A stretch of DNA of 64,000 nucleotides. Origin: Tubiluchus corallicola (taxonomy: Eukaryota > Priapulida > Priapulimorpha > Priapulimorphida > Tubiluchidae). The DNA lies in assembly GCA_030141605.1 (NCBI GenBank), contig JAQGDQ010000942.1:1-64000 (forward strand), written 5' to 3'. Under the pieces are notes generated by a model that was not told where the DNA came from, did no database searches, and saw only the letters and a list, made by a program, of their open reading frames with translations. This document shows positions 10,101 through 25,300 of this stretch, piece after piece (the stretch's first letter is position 1; every line of letters begins with the position of its first letter). A program made the translations under genes and the position numbers.

Positions 10101-13100
10101 ACAATAATAAAATCTAGAACCAGGTCAATATTTCACCCGCTAACTAATGAAAAGTTGAGCATTTTTCATAACAGTGTTTGACAGAGCTGTAGCTAAATGT
10201 CCCGAACGTACCTACTGCAAGGGTGTGTGAAATAGATTGCATGCTGATTGACATTATGTTAGACGTCAATTGTCTCTAGAACCATCTCGGAAAAGTAGAC
10301 CGAATCCATCGTTGTGTCAGTTCATATGTCTGGCCCAAAAAACCACCCTAATAATTAATGAGATATCACTTTGTTAAATGTGATAAGAAAACATTTCAAA
10401 GCACTGGTATGCACCAGACTTGAAAAAAGATGTTTTATGACAGAAATACGCAAGCGCGTTTCCTTTTAAATCTTAGAACAACTGATAATATGCTTGTTTT
10501 AAAAACAATTGCTGATAAATACCTCCCTGCAAACAGTAATTATATGCTTGTTTTGTAGATTTCAAGAAAGCATTATTTTCGGTGGATGGGACTTGTTTGT
10601 TCGGCAAACTTATTCGTCTTTCCCAATATTATACCTTTCTTGTAAAGGTAGAATGTTGGGAAAAAGTACAAGAATACAGTTGCTTGTGTGAAAACGGATA
10701 AAGGTTTCACAGAGTGCTTTCCAGTAAACTAATGTATTGCAAGGAACTACTCTTTCACCACTTTTATTATGTCTGTACTTGAGCGATCTAGAAGATCATT
10801 TGAATGAAAGTGATGCAAATTGTGCCACACTATTTGCTTGCTTATTTATGCGAATGATCTAATTTTATTAAGTCGATCTAAATAAGGTTTACAAACACAT
10901 CTGAATCTCTTGAACATCTACTGTAAGAAATTGAGATTAACTGTTAATGCCAGCAAAACAAATGTTTTGATTTTTGAGAAAAGGCACACTGTAACATCAA
11001 AAAAATGTTTTTGCTAGGATAATAATCGGCCGGAACAATGTTCAGAATATAGATCGCCTAAATAAGCAAGGATTATACATTTTTCCTTTGTTTATAATTT
11101 ATTGTTATTTGTTTATCGTGAAGCAAAACTGCACACCATACAAAATTGAATACTGTTATCACTTGATGACGCAAATCTGGAAATCTTACCGATTTTCAGT
11201 TCGGTTTTATATCAGAAATCTCCAACTCCCCTTTAACTACCCTTTTAGTCCCTCTATAGAGTCAATTCAGATCAGGTGGCCAAGTTGATACCTAGCCAAA
11301 TTTTTTTACGGAAACGCTGAAATCTGTACGAGAATTTTATCTTGTGTTATAGACTTTGAGTTTTTTTATTGATAATTTGATATCTAAATTCTCCATTAAT
11401 TTAGTAAATAATTATTTTCATTTGCCACATTTTTATAATTTGCTGTGAATTGAGTGTGCCCGTGCCGTGTATAAAAGTCTACAAAGACTGTTGCTGTATG
11501 ATAGATTGTACAGATTTATGCTCATGTGGCTGTACATAGAATGCGTGCGTGCATAAGTGAGTGTACATGTGTGCATTCGTCGATTATATTAGATTTGATA
11601 GCAGATTGCATTTGATCAGAGTTCCACTATTGAAGTTCTCCTCGTTTTCCTCTTTTATTCTATAATTTTATTTATATTTGCAGCATTTTCTTAACAGCCG
11701 TTTCGATAATTGTTTACTCCTTTTTCTCCCTTTAATCCCTGTAACACGATTAACATCATGTTATTTTTACATTTTGACTCACATGGGCAATGTTATTTAT
11801 ATTATTATTTATGTTATTAAATATTGGTAGAGACTAGTCTCACTGCGTGAAAGTAGACTGAGTAAAAAGGCATTTGATGTACAAAAAATTTGAATTTGAC
11901 GTAGTATGTTTCACTCAGAAGTATTTCCAATTAATATGGGTCTTTGTTGGAACATAACATAGCATCGTTTTATTTTAATACTGTGTATCTTTCAGAAACG
12001 AGACTGTGATTATATTATATCATGGACAGAGCTTTTTAACTCTGTGAGCAAAATTGATTATCCTTTAGTAGATCACTTAAACAAAATTTTGAAGTAGAAA
12101 TTTACTTAGAAAATGTTAGATACGTTAAAGATAGAAAGTCCATGACAAAATTCAGAGCTGATGCTCCTCGTTTGGCTGTTGAAGCTGATAGGCAGGTAAG
12201 TCCACCTTTTCCACATGAATATCCAATCTGTAGTGTCCGCAATATTGTTGAAGATGAATGCCATTTTTTATGGTAGGCCTACTGCTCAAAACATAACGTT
12301 ACGTTAATTTTGAACAAAGATTATCAATTTGTTAATGATGCTAATGCTTTAACTGAAAACGAAAAGCTGTTTTATCAGGTGCAACCACAAAACTCTAATG
12401 TGCTGTGGCAAAGTTTAGCTGAACATGCATGTAAACTGTTGTAGAAATGTTTATTATTGTTTTGATTGGCCCTGTTGTCCATATGTCATCAAACATTTTC
12501 TCTATCTATCTATTCTTTTAATATTTTAATGTATTTTCACAGGCGGGAATTTGCTACTCACAAAACTACAAAAATCCGTGTTTTTACGTTTCAACTCGGA
12601 GTACATTGGATGGACCAAGAGGTAAAAAACTTTTTTCATAATAAATATAAATTGACAAGAAGCATATCGCACTGCACTGTCATGTTTATTGCTCTTGGGC
12701 GGCGTGGCTGGGTCATTACGTGAACATTACAATTATGCATTTCACTGTTTCGCATTTCATCGTTTTACTGTTTTTAATTCCATTGTTACTGAGTTTATTA
12801 AGACTCCTTGCCTGAATTCAACCAAGTAGAGAATTCTTCGGTAGCCCTGTGTCAACACTATTGCATGTTCGTGAAAGGTTGGCATTATAGCTATCATCAC
12901 AAGCATGATCTCTCTGCGGGAATTCTCTTAGCATTACTACATACGGCCTACAGGCGTGTTCTGGTAATTGTAAGATACATGTAGCTTAGTGAAAACTGAT
13001 GCGAAGCTCAGGCTTATTCTAGGCCAGGTTATGTAACTTGTTCCTAATGTTTTAATTCCACCATTTATAAAAGAAGTTTAGTTAAACTGTTTATTTGTAC

Positions 13101-16100
13101 AACGACAGAAGCCAACCTGCTCTGAAATCAGATGTCACCTGTACATTCATTGACACTGTTTATGCATTACTACTATATCATGTGATTGAAGCCACGTAGA
13201 CGAAATTTTGGCTATTGAGTTCGCCCAGGTATTCTGCTTTAAGTTGTCGAGTTAAGCGGACGTTCTCATGTCATAAAATGATGGTTTAGTAGCAATAGTG
13301 CTTGCTTGTAGAAAAGCGGTCAGTCTACATGGTTCCGACAGAGACGATAGTTGCATTCTAGCGATGATACTAAACTGTTGCTGATTATATTTTCCTGACG
13401 CTGATGATACATCACCTATCAAAAATTAAACTTACAGTTTGTCGATGATATCTGCTGTTGATGATACTTACGCGTATTTACCTGACGTTTATGATACTGT
13501 CCTTGGTGATCCAAGCTGTGATTGCAAAATTGGTGATCCTTACCTTGTGACGAGTGCAGGAGCTTGAATGCTACCCTATTTTGGCGTCATATAAGTGGAG
13601 GCGAGGACGTCATCAGGAGTCGTCAAAGTTTGGAGACGTCGTTCACGAAATCGGATGCATGAAGAGGTGTGGCCAACCGTTCTATGGTGCACTATTTCTT
13701 GGCGAAGCCCTCTTGTGAGGAGTCAGGGAGAGATGACACGGAATGGGAGCAGGAGAAAAGTTGCTTGTTGATGCCAAGACAGGACTGGTGAAAAACGTTA
13801 CGTTGTTCTTTCTCTTCTTAGCCGGCTTAATCTTTATTGCTAATATTTGTCTTGCAATGTAATTTGAGATATTCATTAAATTGTTATATTATTTTATTAA
13901 TTCAGTGGTTTCTTCCCAGTGTTGTCGATCAAGTGTTTTATTCTTTACCTAAGGGTTACACTTAAGTCACGATCCACCTATTTGCAATAGCGAAAATTAG
14001 ACTACGTCGTCACAACTGACATACATCAATTTATTAAATAATGCACAAAATAAAACAAGTTGTAATAATGTAAAACGTTTTGGCTGTGAATTTGCAATTT
14101 AAAGCGTAAACTTGAAAACGTGGAAAAAATAACTATTATCATAAATTCATTATATATGGTGGATCAAAAATTTGACTTCATCAATAACTAAAAAATGAAG
14201 CCAATGCCGCCATCTTGATTTCGGCATTGCAAATTGAAAATCCTTTTATGTGAATCGATGCAGATTTATTTTAGTATTTTCCTGTTGGCAAACTGATGGA
14301 TGGCAAACTGATGGAACTCAAGTTTTTTTTTCGAAAATGACGTTATTGCTGCCAACCTAAATTCGGAATAGCGGAACATGCTATAGGTAATCGGTGTTTG
14401 CGCACGAGTCATTTCAAGATCCTGAGTGCAGCACGGTGTAGCTTATGCTGCACCTTTTAATGCTTTTTAGACATGTAATATAATCTGTATCTGTAAAATT
14501 TTATATGGGTACGCAGTACTTGATATGCAATTATTTGTGAAATATGGACAAATTAGCCCAGCGATTTTGAGTGCATTGAAAAACTACATGATAACTTCTG
14601 GAGACGTATGCATTGTTTCGAATATGCCACCTAAACTAAGAAGTATACCAAGAACGAAAATATTAAACCAGCAAAAGTCGTTCTCTTGCAAGTTTACCTG
14701 ATCTTGAATTGGGCGATAATATGGATGAAGACAGTGTTCGACAATATTTCCAAAAAATTAAGAATGTTAAGTCTGAAATCTCAAGTTCTATTCTGCAACA
14801 AGTTTGCAACAGAAATTCTCGGTAATGAATGCACTTGAATCTAGTTTGTGCAAATCACAAGAACCAATTCAAAAAGTCGTCGAGAAGAGTTGACAACTTC
14901 GACCACGGCAACCAGCTTTTTGCAAACTACAAATAAGTGCCCATAGTCTAGCCATTGAAACAGGCAGGCATCATAAACCTTAAACGTTACCGATAAATGA
15001 AAGAAATAGTAGAACTGACATACCACTAATGGCAACCGACTGTGAACAATTCATTAAGAATGCTTACTCTAGGCTCACCGCAGAGGCTTTTGATGCCATA
15101 AAGGAAAAAAATTAACCTTCGATGTGGGAACATCAAAGGCCTTGCAAAAGTCTAAAAGTACAGCATCAACAGGCAGTCCTAGATGCTGGATCAGATCACT
15201 CATAATACCTGTTTAGATACCGGTGCCCTTGATCTTGCAGCAGGAAGAAGTCAAGCAGATTGGCCATAAATTTGCAGTGTTAAGGAACCCACCTTTCTTG
15301 TGAATAGGATGCACACTTACTACTGCCCAATCACCAGGAAGCACGGACTGTTGAAATGATTAAGTGAATAGCTGTGAGCACGGCGAGAACAAAGCACCAT
15401 TTAGAAAGAACCAAGTTTGAAATCGGGTGAGGAATATGCACAATTTTATTTGACGAAAAGTCAACGAACTGTAATTCAGCATCGGTATAGGAAACCAAAT
15501 TAGGCATATTGAACGTAATTTCAACCTGGAACACACTAGCAGAGGAGCTGTTGAACTTTTCCTAGAGTGGGTTCTTAGATAATGCCTTAATTAACAGCGT
15601 AATTGTATTTAAGTGGGCGGGGGTGATTAGTAATTGTACAAATTATACCACAGATATTGTGTCATTACTGTTGTAGCTAAGCTATACGATATGATACTAA
15701 ATGAACAGTCAAGTTCGCTGTGGTGTCTGGATGTTCAACAAATGATGCGCATATTGAGCAGGGTGTATTGAGCATATTATGACACTTCGATTATTAATTG
15801 ACTTCGGTAAGTTCAGGCAGAAAACTTTTTATTGACTTCCTTACTGCTTATGATAGAGTGCCTAGGAGAAAAAAAATTATTATTGCTTGACTTGTCAAGC
15901 TTGGTTGTGGCGCAGCAAAAACGGTTAGTGCAATGCAGTGCTACGGCTCTTAGCGGCAGTGAAGCTTTTGATACCAATGTTCATGTTAGACGGATTCTCA
16001 AACAGATGTTTTTTGTTTGTACTGATTATTAGCCTTCTGATTCATATGTCGAAAGAGCTGCCAGATGATGGTTTTCTGCATAATTTGCATAGTCTCACGA

Positions 16101-19100
16101 TGACAAATGAGAGCGCAATATTCTCAACCTATCGCGATAGCGTCATTAACTAACGAACTATTTTAACTAAATTTTGCTGTTCCTCCTACACGAAAATTAA
16201 CTGTTTTAAAACTAAAAGCAAGTTTGTGTTTATTAGTGGTACGCAGTGGACCGTTTTAATGAATAGCTTGACTGGTAATGCATGTGTGTTTTTTGGTAAC
16301 AATGAAATTGTTCGTTGAGTGATGTAGTTGGTTATCGATTGTAGGCATCTCTTAAAATAAGCACTATAATTATCGTCGGGTGTTGAACTAAAACAGGAAG
16401 TCTTGTTTAGTATATGTGATCGTATATTATACTGAGTATAATTTAGTATATGTGATCGTATATTATACTGAGTATAAAATATACTGATAAACAACCACTA
16501 TAAGTCCAAGAGGTTAGAAAAAAGCCTGGTACAGAATCCACAGCAAAGCACAGTCTACAAATTGACTGCTTTCCAACTGATAATGCCCCTCCTTATATGC
16601 CCGAATTGTGAGGCTAACTTATATCACACATCTAAAAATGTCTATCCTTCGTAACACCTAACAACGAGCCTCTGCTGACCTGTCACCATAGTAATGTCAA
16701 CTGCTGCCGTGTCACCATGGAGACGGCCACTACTGATTGGCAAGAGTAACAGCTCCTAGGCTACTTCCAGTGGTATGATCAGTGACTCCTAACTATTAAG
16801 CATTACAATCTCACATGCAGATCTTTCACAGGAAGTTGCTCTATACATTTGGCGTACGTCCATTACACAAAGCGTCTGCAGTATTGAAATGCTTGCTCTG
16901 TTACTCTTGGTTACTGTTCAATATTGTATTAGTTATACACATTTTCATTCACCGGTTACAGGGGATGGTAATTTTAGTACTGTTCTACGTGTTATGAATT
17001 TATTTTGAAATAGCGAATTACTCTTTGGAAATTCGAATCTAGATCAATTAAAATTGATTAGACTCTGAACAAAGATTATGCCGTTCAGCTATAATGACTC
17101 ACTCAGCTTGTACCTTGAATTTAATGCATCAGGGGTTGGAAGATCATTTAAAACTTATGTTATAATCAGAATTTAGAAGTCAGATAACAGCAGCTTGAAC
17201 TCTGTAAGTTGGAAGGGCTGTTAGCCTATATTGCTTCAGTTAGCTGATAATAAAAGCGTTTATAACCTAGAACCACAGTACATGACTTCCGAGTTAAAAT
17301 AGCCACTGGTCAAGACTATTGTTCATAAGCAGAATTGCAAATAGACACCTATGTCACTAGCCCAATTAAACAGTTAGCCTAGAGTGAGGCTATGTGTCAT
17401 TAGAACAAGGACAATGAGAGGATGATGGTCAGTAAGGTGGCTCTGTTAGCGAGTCACTGAAGATGTCATGTCATCTGACATTGGATTCAAAAGAGAGTGT
17501 CGAGAGAGTTTTAGCGGTTGCTGGATGTTGGGTTGTGGACGTGAAGCTGTCGTGACGAGAAGGTCTGTTGCAAAGAAACTCTTGAAGTAGGAGATTGTTA
17601 CTATAGCTCAGGTCGTAGAGGATACTTCTACGTAGCTTGATCTACCAAACCTCTGGTGCTTAGAATGTCTCTAATAGGAGCTTGGATCTGGCCAATTTCA
17701 GTCGCGTATGAATGGCCAGTCCACGAGTTAAGTAAAATTACATTCTACTTAGTATTTGTGAAATAGTTCAAGTTTTTGATAATACCTTGTAAACGTAGTA
17801 TAAAGTGAAGATTGTTAAGTAGCAGATGGATTTAATTGATGTGGAATTGTAATTCTTCAGCTGTAATCTAAAGATAGTATTTGTAAATGCTACAAGCATA
17901 TATAAGAAACTGAAACTGTAATTGTCAAACCACATTATCAATCAATTGTTGTTAAGTAATCGTTCAATAAACTTGTATATCATTGTTACGTATTTGTTCG
18001 ATTTAATTTATAAGATTGAGAAATTCGTAAGGGCATACTAGTAAAGACGCTATCCGTCACACGAATCTTTACCCAAGGTTATTCACTTATTCACATTGAA
18101 GCGGCTTATTGCAGAGCCCTGCTTGAGAACTAGGGAGATACAGATTTACATCACAACGCGTATTTCGTGGCTAGAGGTCGTGTGGGAACACATCACAGCC
18201 TGATCGATCCAACTGAAGCTCCCGTAGTCAGGTGATTAATTAATTGAAATTAATTACCTTAAAGCGTGTGTACTTGATATAGTTATTGAGGGTAACAATA
18301 TACAGGTTCAAAAGAGTGAAATGATTAAGCATGTTCACGAATAAATTTTATTCGTTTTTAACTCTTCACGCAGATTTAGCCTTTTATGTGAAAAATCTGT
18401 AATGAATGCATCTTTAATTTCTTCAGTCTCATATGGCTTGGAAGATTGGTGTTCCCCGGTTTAAGAACGCTTTGGCAAAATATATCAGCAATGTTGTAGT
18501 GTGGGCTTGTCTTGGTGTTTGTAATTCTCCTCCAAACGAACTTACTTAGTTTGAAGACGATTTTAGGGCCTACGCTATACACTGAATGGTTAGTTTTTGG
18601 AGAAAAATTCTTGCATGTACTAATAAGCATTCCTGGCTCACGTTTGTGTTTAATTGTGCAAGCAATTATCATTGTAATGTAAATCTCATTACTGCAAATG
18701 TGTTTAGTAAAATAAATTCTGATGTTATTAGACTAAATTACATAAAACATGCTTTATGTAAATGTAGAATTACTGTAGATTTAAGAGATTGCTCTATTTT
18801 TAACCGCCTTAATTGCTTTAATTAATTTTTCTATTAGTTTCTATGAGCTCTGTTTGTCCAGTGCTGGATTTTCATATTACGTTATCAATGCTCACACGCT
18901 ATCCGTTATTTCTTGGAAAGTTTTGTAATCATCTCGTATCTAGTGCCAGCAGTGATTAGAAGTTACGTGTATTTGTAATTTGTCAGCTAGTATTCTTGTT
19001 TCGTAATTTGTGTATGTATGTAAGTATGTAGGACCTATGTATGAACGGTATGTTGTTTATTGTTTTGAGCGATGGTATGTTTTTAATGTGTATATATGTA

Positions 19101-22100
19101 ATTATTATAATTTTATGAGGTCAGTAAAATTTAATAATAAATAATTAAGTTTCGTTGTGTCAAAAATTCCGAGCAGCAAGTATTACCCTTACCAAAATTT
19201 CCTCGTAACAAAATACCAAATTATGCTGTAAGGACTTACAGAGAACGAGTTGGCGACAATGTGTATACGTCATCAAGTTAGGCGGAGCTAAACGCGACTT
19301 GCATCTGTGTATTTTCAGTGTGTTTAACATGTTTCCATTTTTCGACGAAATATTTGAATTAGCTCAGACTTGACAAATAGTACTCAAAGTGATATACTGC
19401 TAATTAGAAAGACGCATCTAATAAATTTACTATTACTGTTATTATTTCTATTATTATCGTTTTATTAATATTAATAGCCTACTGTTATTCTTGTAGTAGA
19501 CTTGGTAACAATATAATTAGCATAAACAAATTACAAAAAATAAACAGAAGCACTAGATCATTAAACAATGGGTTTGGTAGGAAACATGGGTAGTGATCAC
19601 ATAGAGCAAACCATGCCGCCCAGGTAAACAGTTGCAAAGATAGCGGCTCTCTTACATCGCGCATGTGACCTCTAATTCACATTTCATCTGTAGTTCTTAT
19701 CTCTTGTTACTGGTGTTAAGAATCAATAATATGAAAATTGGTAAAGGCTCCTTAAGATTTCACCAATGTAAATTGTTGGTGTCGAGAAGATTCTGAAAAA
19801 AAATTGAAAATTCTCACAGCACAAAAATTTTTACTCCAGCTGCAGACAATAAGACACGAAGCCATAACTTGAAGTTGTAAATATATTGACCTCCAAAAGA
19901 TGTGAACTGGGAGATTCATTTGACAGGTTTAACCAACTGGCATTCACTGTGAGGTAGTGGAAGCGGCAATGTATAATCAGTTTAAGGCCAGATTTGACAA
20001 ATTTTGGGATCAATAAAGTATATCTCTCCAGAGTAATTAATACACGTCCATAATATAGTAATATTCGTTTGGCGATGATGAATATACGTTGAGATCGGAT
20101 TCCACCAGGAATACTTTTAATGCCTGTTATTGATAACAAAATCATCTAGATTGTTCTTTTATGATGTTTTCGAAATGTTATGCCATTATAAATCCGCTGC
20201 CCCAATTCTTTAATAACAAGTCCTTGACACATATTTCAGAATGTGCAAAACCATTTTAGCCATGTGATATCGCCATGTCACTGCTGAAAATTACACCAGT
20301 TTGGATGGACGTAGCACCACCAGTGACCTTATCAATGTTAACACATTGTTTGTCTGTTCTTTAAATCATTATGTATTTTTGCCATTCAAAGTACACCACT
20401 AGTTAATGACTTTTAGCTTCTGTTCTTCTTTTTGTTTTTAGAAAACATCTTGAGATGTGTGCCATACGTTTACCTAGTCGGTGCTCAGAAATCAGGGACG
20501 TCTACAATTTACCAGATAGTGGCAAGACATCCTGACTTTGTTCCAGGTCATTTTAAGGACGGCGAGGTTAAAGAAGTACACTGGTGGGAGATGTTTAGAT
20601 TCAAAAAACGTACTCATATTTCAAAGATAATAACTATTTAAAATAATAAAACTTTGTTATGATATTGCACACTGTACGCAAAAGTGCAGATAGATGAAGA
20701 TTTTAAGGCTAAATTTTGGAAAATTATCAAATTAAAACAGATTTAGATCTGATATGTTCGAATTTTATAATGAGGCAGTTTGATTCAGCACTGAAATTCA
20801 ATAGCATTAAAAAGCTACTGTAGCAATCCCTGACCAAATATGGTCGAGCTTGCTAAATCGCGTTTACTCGTTCAGGACCATAACAGTGTGATGCATTTTC
20901 CACGGGTGCAAAAAACTGCTCCCACTAAGCAGTGATTACGTTATATTTCATAATTTTTGCAGGTTTCTGCTCTTCACATAATGTATTTTCATTATATTAT
21001 CTGAAATGCATTACTTACCTTTGACAAACTAAAAGCCGATTTCTGACGAAAAATTGATAAAGACTATCAGCATCTGCAGTGTTTGCACTCTAATAATGCA
21101 CAGTATCACTTGTGTGAAATCCAGAATAACACAAAAAAATCCTGCTATTCAGACACAACACTCGGATACACTGTGGCTGCAAGTCTTCTCTAAAGTTATG
21201 TTAAAGGATGAAAGGCCTTAAATTGTAATTGGCTGATCGGTGGTTTTTCCTGGAATAGCAGCACAGCTTGGGCTGTAGCAAGCAGGCGATCAATAAAACA
21301 GTACATGTTTTGTACTAATCTAGTTATGTCTGTGCTATATGTCTAGTTATAGAGTAGCAGAAAAGTAATAGCGCTTATAATACCTACTTTGAATGGTCCT
21401 GTTGGAGCTAAGCTATGTGTAGACATTGCCCTAGATATTGCCAAAAAATACATTTAAAAACATTGGAGCTTTTAAGATGTTTTTAACACAATGATATTCC
21501 CAAACGATTTTGGTAACAGTAAAGTACTAAAAAGCGGCAGGAATAGATCATTAGCAAATGCAAACTACTTCGAAAAATGACATTTCGCATTCAAGAATGT
21601 ATTAAATTTTAAATAACTAGCCAATAATGTGGCTATTGTTGATAACTATAACTATAGCACCACTTTTTTCCTTATATTTCGATGCAATGTTACATCATCA
21701 GCAGAGCACTTTCAAAAGCCAGCTAGAAATATAATTAATTGTAAAGTAATGATACTACAGTCATAATAATATTTGACATCTTTATAGGGTAACTGAACAC
21801 ATATTCAAATATTAGTGCAAGTTGTTCACAGTCATTTACTTAACACATATGCTCACAAAAGTACAATTAAAGTATAATACCAAAAATTAATATGTACACA
21901 TTTACAAACATTGGCCGACGTCACATGTTGATGTATAATACCCTAATAAAATAAAAATTTAAAAAAATATGTTTAGTAACTATAACGCCAGCAGAGGAAC
22001 TAATGTTCAGTGGCTATCTGTTTTTTGTGAGCCGCATACAGATATCTTTTAGTTTCTTTCTTCTTTGGTCAATTAGCTACTCTTTTTTTATTGAACTTTT

Positions 22101-22317
22101 TTAGAATTATAGTTTACTCACTGCATTGATAGCACTTGGTCAGTGTTTATTTTTTACATTTTGCTCACTGTTGCAAATTATTCTGCAAAGATAATCCCTA
22201 TATGACAAAACTGCAGTTATTTGCCCATGTTTGTTTTTCCATTTTGTTTTGCAGTCTACAGTTACAGTTTGTTTACTCACTCATACACACACACACACAC
22301 ACGCACGCACGCACACG

Positions 22318-22353
<36 letters not shown>

Positions 22354-25300
22354 TACACACACACACAAATGCAGCTTATACTAAATTTGAAAAATTCAAT
22401 TTTATAAGAAATATTATTATTATTATTTTTGATGTTGTTGTTATTATTATTAACAAATTTAGAACAAGCACTTTAAAATAACAAAAATAATAAAGCTAAT
22501 ACTTTCAACTTTGGCATCAGTAGCCTTTCTGAAATTCCCGCTTTGCCTTGCGTTGCTTTTCATGTTTATTCCTTGCTCAGGTGCAGGCAATTGCCTTGCT
22601 TTTCATGTTTATTCCTTGCTTAGGTGCAGGCTACTGCCTTTTTTTTCACGCTTATTCCTTGCTCAGGTGCAGGCTATTGCCTTTTCTTTCACGCTTATTC
22701 CTTCCTCGGGGCAGGCTATTGCCTTGCTTTTCATGTTTATTCCTTGCTCAGGTGCAGGCTATTGCCTTTTCTTTCACGCTTATTCCTTCCTCGGGGCAGG
22801 CTATTGCCTTGCCTTTCATGTTTATTCCTTGCTCAGGTGCAGGCTATTGCCTTTTCTTTCACGCTTATTCCTTCCTCGGGGCAGGCTATTGCCTTGCCTT
22901 TCATGTTTATTCCTTGCTCAGGTGCAGGCTATTGCCTTTTCTTTCACGCTTATTCCTTCCTCGGGGCAGGCTATTGCCTTGCCTTTCATGTTTATTCCTT
23001 GCTCAGGTGCAGGCTATTGCCTTTTCTTTCACGCTTATTCCTTCCTCGGGGCAGGCTATTGCCTTGCCTTTCATGTTTATTCCTTGCTCAGGTGCAGGCT
23101 ATTGCCTTTTCTTTCACGCTTATTCCTTCCTCGGGGCAGGCTATTGCCTTGCCTTTCATGTTTATTCCTTGCTCAGGTGCAGGCTATTGCCTTTTCTTTC
23201 ACGCTTATTCCTTCCTCGGGGCAGGCTATTGCCTTGCCTTTCATGTTTATTCCTTGCTCAGGTGCAGGCTATTGCCTTCTCTTTCACGCTTATTCCTTCC
23301 TCGGGGCAGGCTATTGCCTTGCCTTTCATGTTTATTCCTTGCTCAGGCGCATGCCATAATTTGCCATATATATAATATATAATATAATTATATATAATAT
23401 ATAAACAGATGCTCTTTACAGATATCGTTAAAGCATGTACGTAATAATGCTGTTCTAAAGGTCAGATATTCATGAAGGCCTGAATTACGCCTGAAGAAAA
23501 AACTGGACTCTATAAATATAAATTGCATAAATTGCGAAAGTAACTACTATACCGCTGTAAATAGTGAACCGTATTGATGAGAGGGTAAAACTAAAAACAT
23601 TGACGCCATTTCAACAAACAAAACTTGAAACTCTTTGCACAATTTTTATTGTAATGTGTAATGAGATTGTTACCTCCTGCAAAAGAAAATATATCTTGAA
23701 TAGCAGTAGTGAGATTTTGAGCTACTTACCGTTTAAAATTGTCATGTCTTTATTACTAGAAAGCAAACTTATACACCTGAAGAAAACAAGACGCCGAAAG
23801 ACAGGATTCCTAAGAAGACATGTTGATCACTTCTCAGGTAAAATCCTTTCTTGATTATTTATATAAATCCAGCAAAATAGCCCTGTGTTTCCGATAACGT
23901 TTACTTCAATAAAAAGTTACAGATGTTCTTATTTTCTTATTGTTTTGAGTTACTTTACAAAACCACACAATGACAATAACTGTTTCGCAACAAATTTTGT
24001 AGCTAGCTTACAATTTGATTCTTTGATTCTATGTGGTTATTGTCTTCAATGATACTGCATCATAAACAGTGAAATTTTGAAAGCATTTTGTTATGAATGA
24101 AAAAGGAAACGCATTTATACAGTAAATGTTCCCTTATCAGAATAGAACATCAAAATACATTTCCGTAGTTAAAAGCCAAACGATATCTAATTTAACAATT
24201 ATATAGATAATTTTACAATTTACGTTACAGACTACATATGACTAGCAACAAATAAACAAACCATAATGTTAGCAGCAACAGAACGTTTAACTTTATAGAG
24301 CTGCTATTTTTTACGGAATTCAGTAATAAACTGAAGTAGTAAAATTCAGTAATACCCAAAACAAACTGATATATAGACATTAATCATAATATACTCCGGA
24401 AATTTTAAGATGCTACCAAGAAATCGTCATTTATTGCTCGTCAAGTAATTTAGGAATAAGCAAATTCGGTTTAAGTGTCAAATGCACGAGTGCAGAAGAA
24501 AACCTAACGATAAAATTTAATGGGCTCTGTTCCTAGGAGCATCTACATATTTGTACCCACGAAATTGAAGAATCATTCATAGCATTAATTAATTAGATAA
24601 TGACTGCCATTGTTTCTCATTTTACCACAATATTCCAACTGCACTAATCCTGAAACACTAAAGTCTGCGTTTTTAACTCAGCAATCAAACATTTTTCCAA
24701 ATATCTCAGAACTATTTTACAGTAAGTATTACTGTATTAATAAAATCATCCTTGATTGGCCAACCCTGAATTTAGTTTTTTGTGGCTAGAGCTTCATAAC
24801 AAATATTAGAATTTGGTTTTGCACTTTTGAACAACTGCGAAATGCATCGGTTTCAGCCACGAAATGAATAGTTTCAGTGAATCACAACTGATGAATGTGG
24901 ATGTTCCTCAACTCTCTTGTGTAAATAGTGAGTTGATAAGCCTTCGTACAACCCCATACCCAACGTATTACTGCTGAGGCACTACACCTGTGAGCTGAAG
25001 TCACTAACTCAGGCTTAAATTCAATTTCAATTTGTCACTTTTAAAAAAACATGGCAACTCTTCTTGAATTGGTGAACAAGAATCAGCTATTTCAATATAA
25101 CAGTGAACTATCCTGTATCTTTATTTTTACAGGAGATATATGGATGATATTGATGAAGCTATACAAAGAGAAAATGATATATGATGATGATAATGATATT
25201 AAACTGTTTATTCATCCATATGTTTCAGAAAACATAAAAAAGTAACTGACAATGTCTTGCCACTTGGGATGAAAGTCATTCACACAGAATTCTAATATTG

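Noticed and set aside
10555-10690. Possible exon in intron 1 after TGCTTGTTTTGTAG
   Set aside because: No family similarity, no good donor, and a LINE remnant follows at once.
22284-22369. CRISPR-like or regulatory array
   Set aside because: Simple CA microsatellite. The other arrays here are head-to-tail tandem repeats without spacers, in a eukaryotic genome.
22511-23382. Three overlapping frames of 252 to 282 codons
   Set aside because: All come from the 85-bp array and encode the same cyclic peptide in three phases; no domain or codon bias.
25136-25245. Possible extra exon of the sulfotransferase gene after a good acceptor
   Set aside because: Exons 3 and 4 already join in phase with sensible family spacing, and the candidate has no family match or clear donor.
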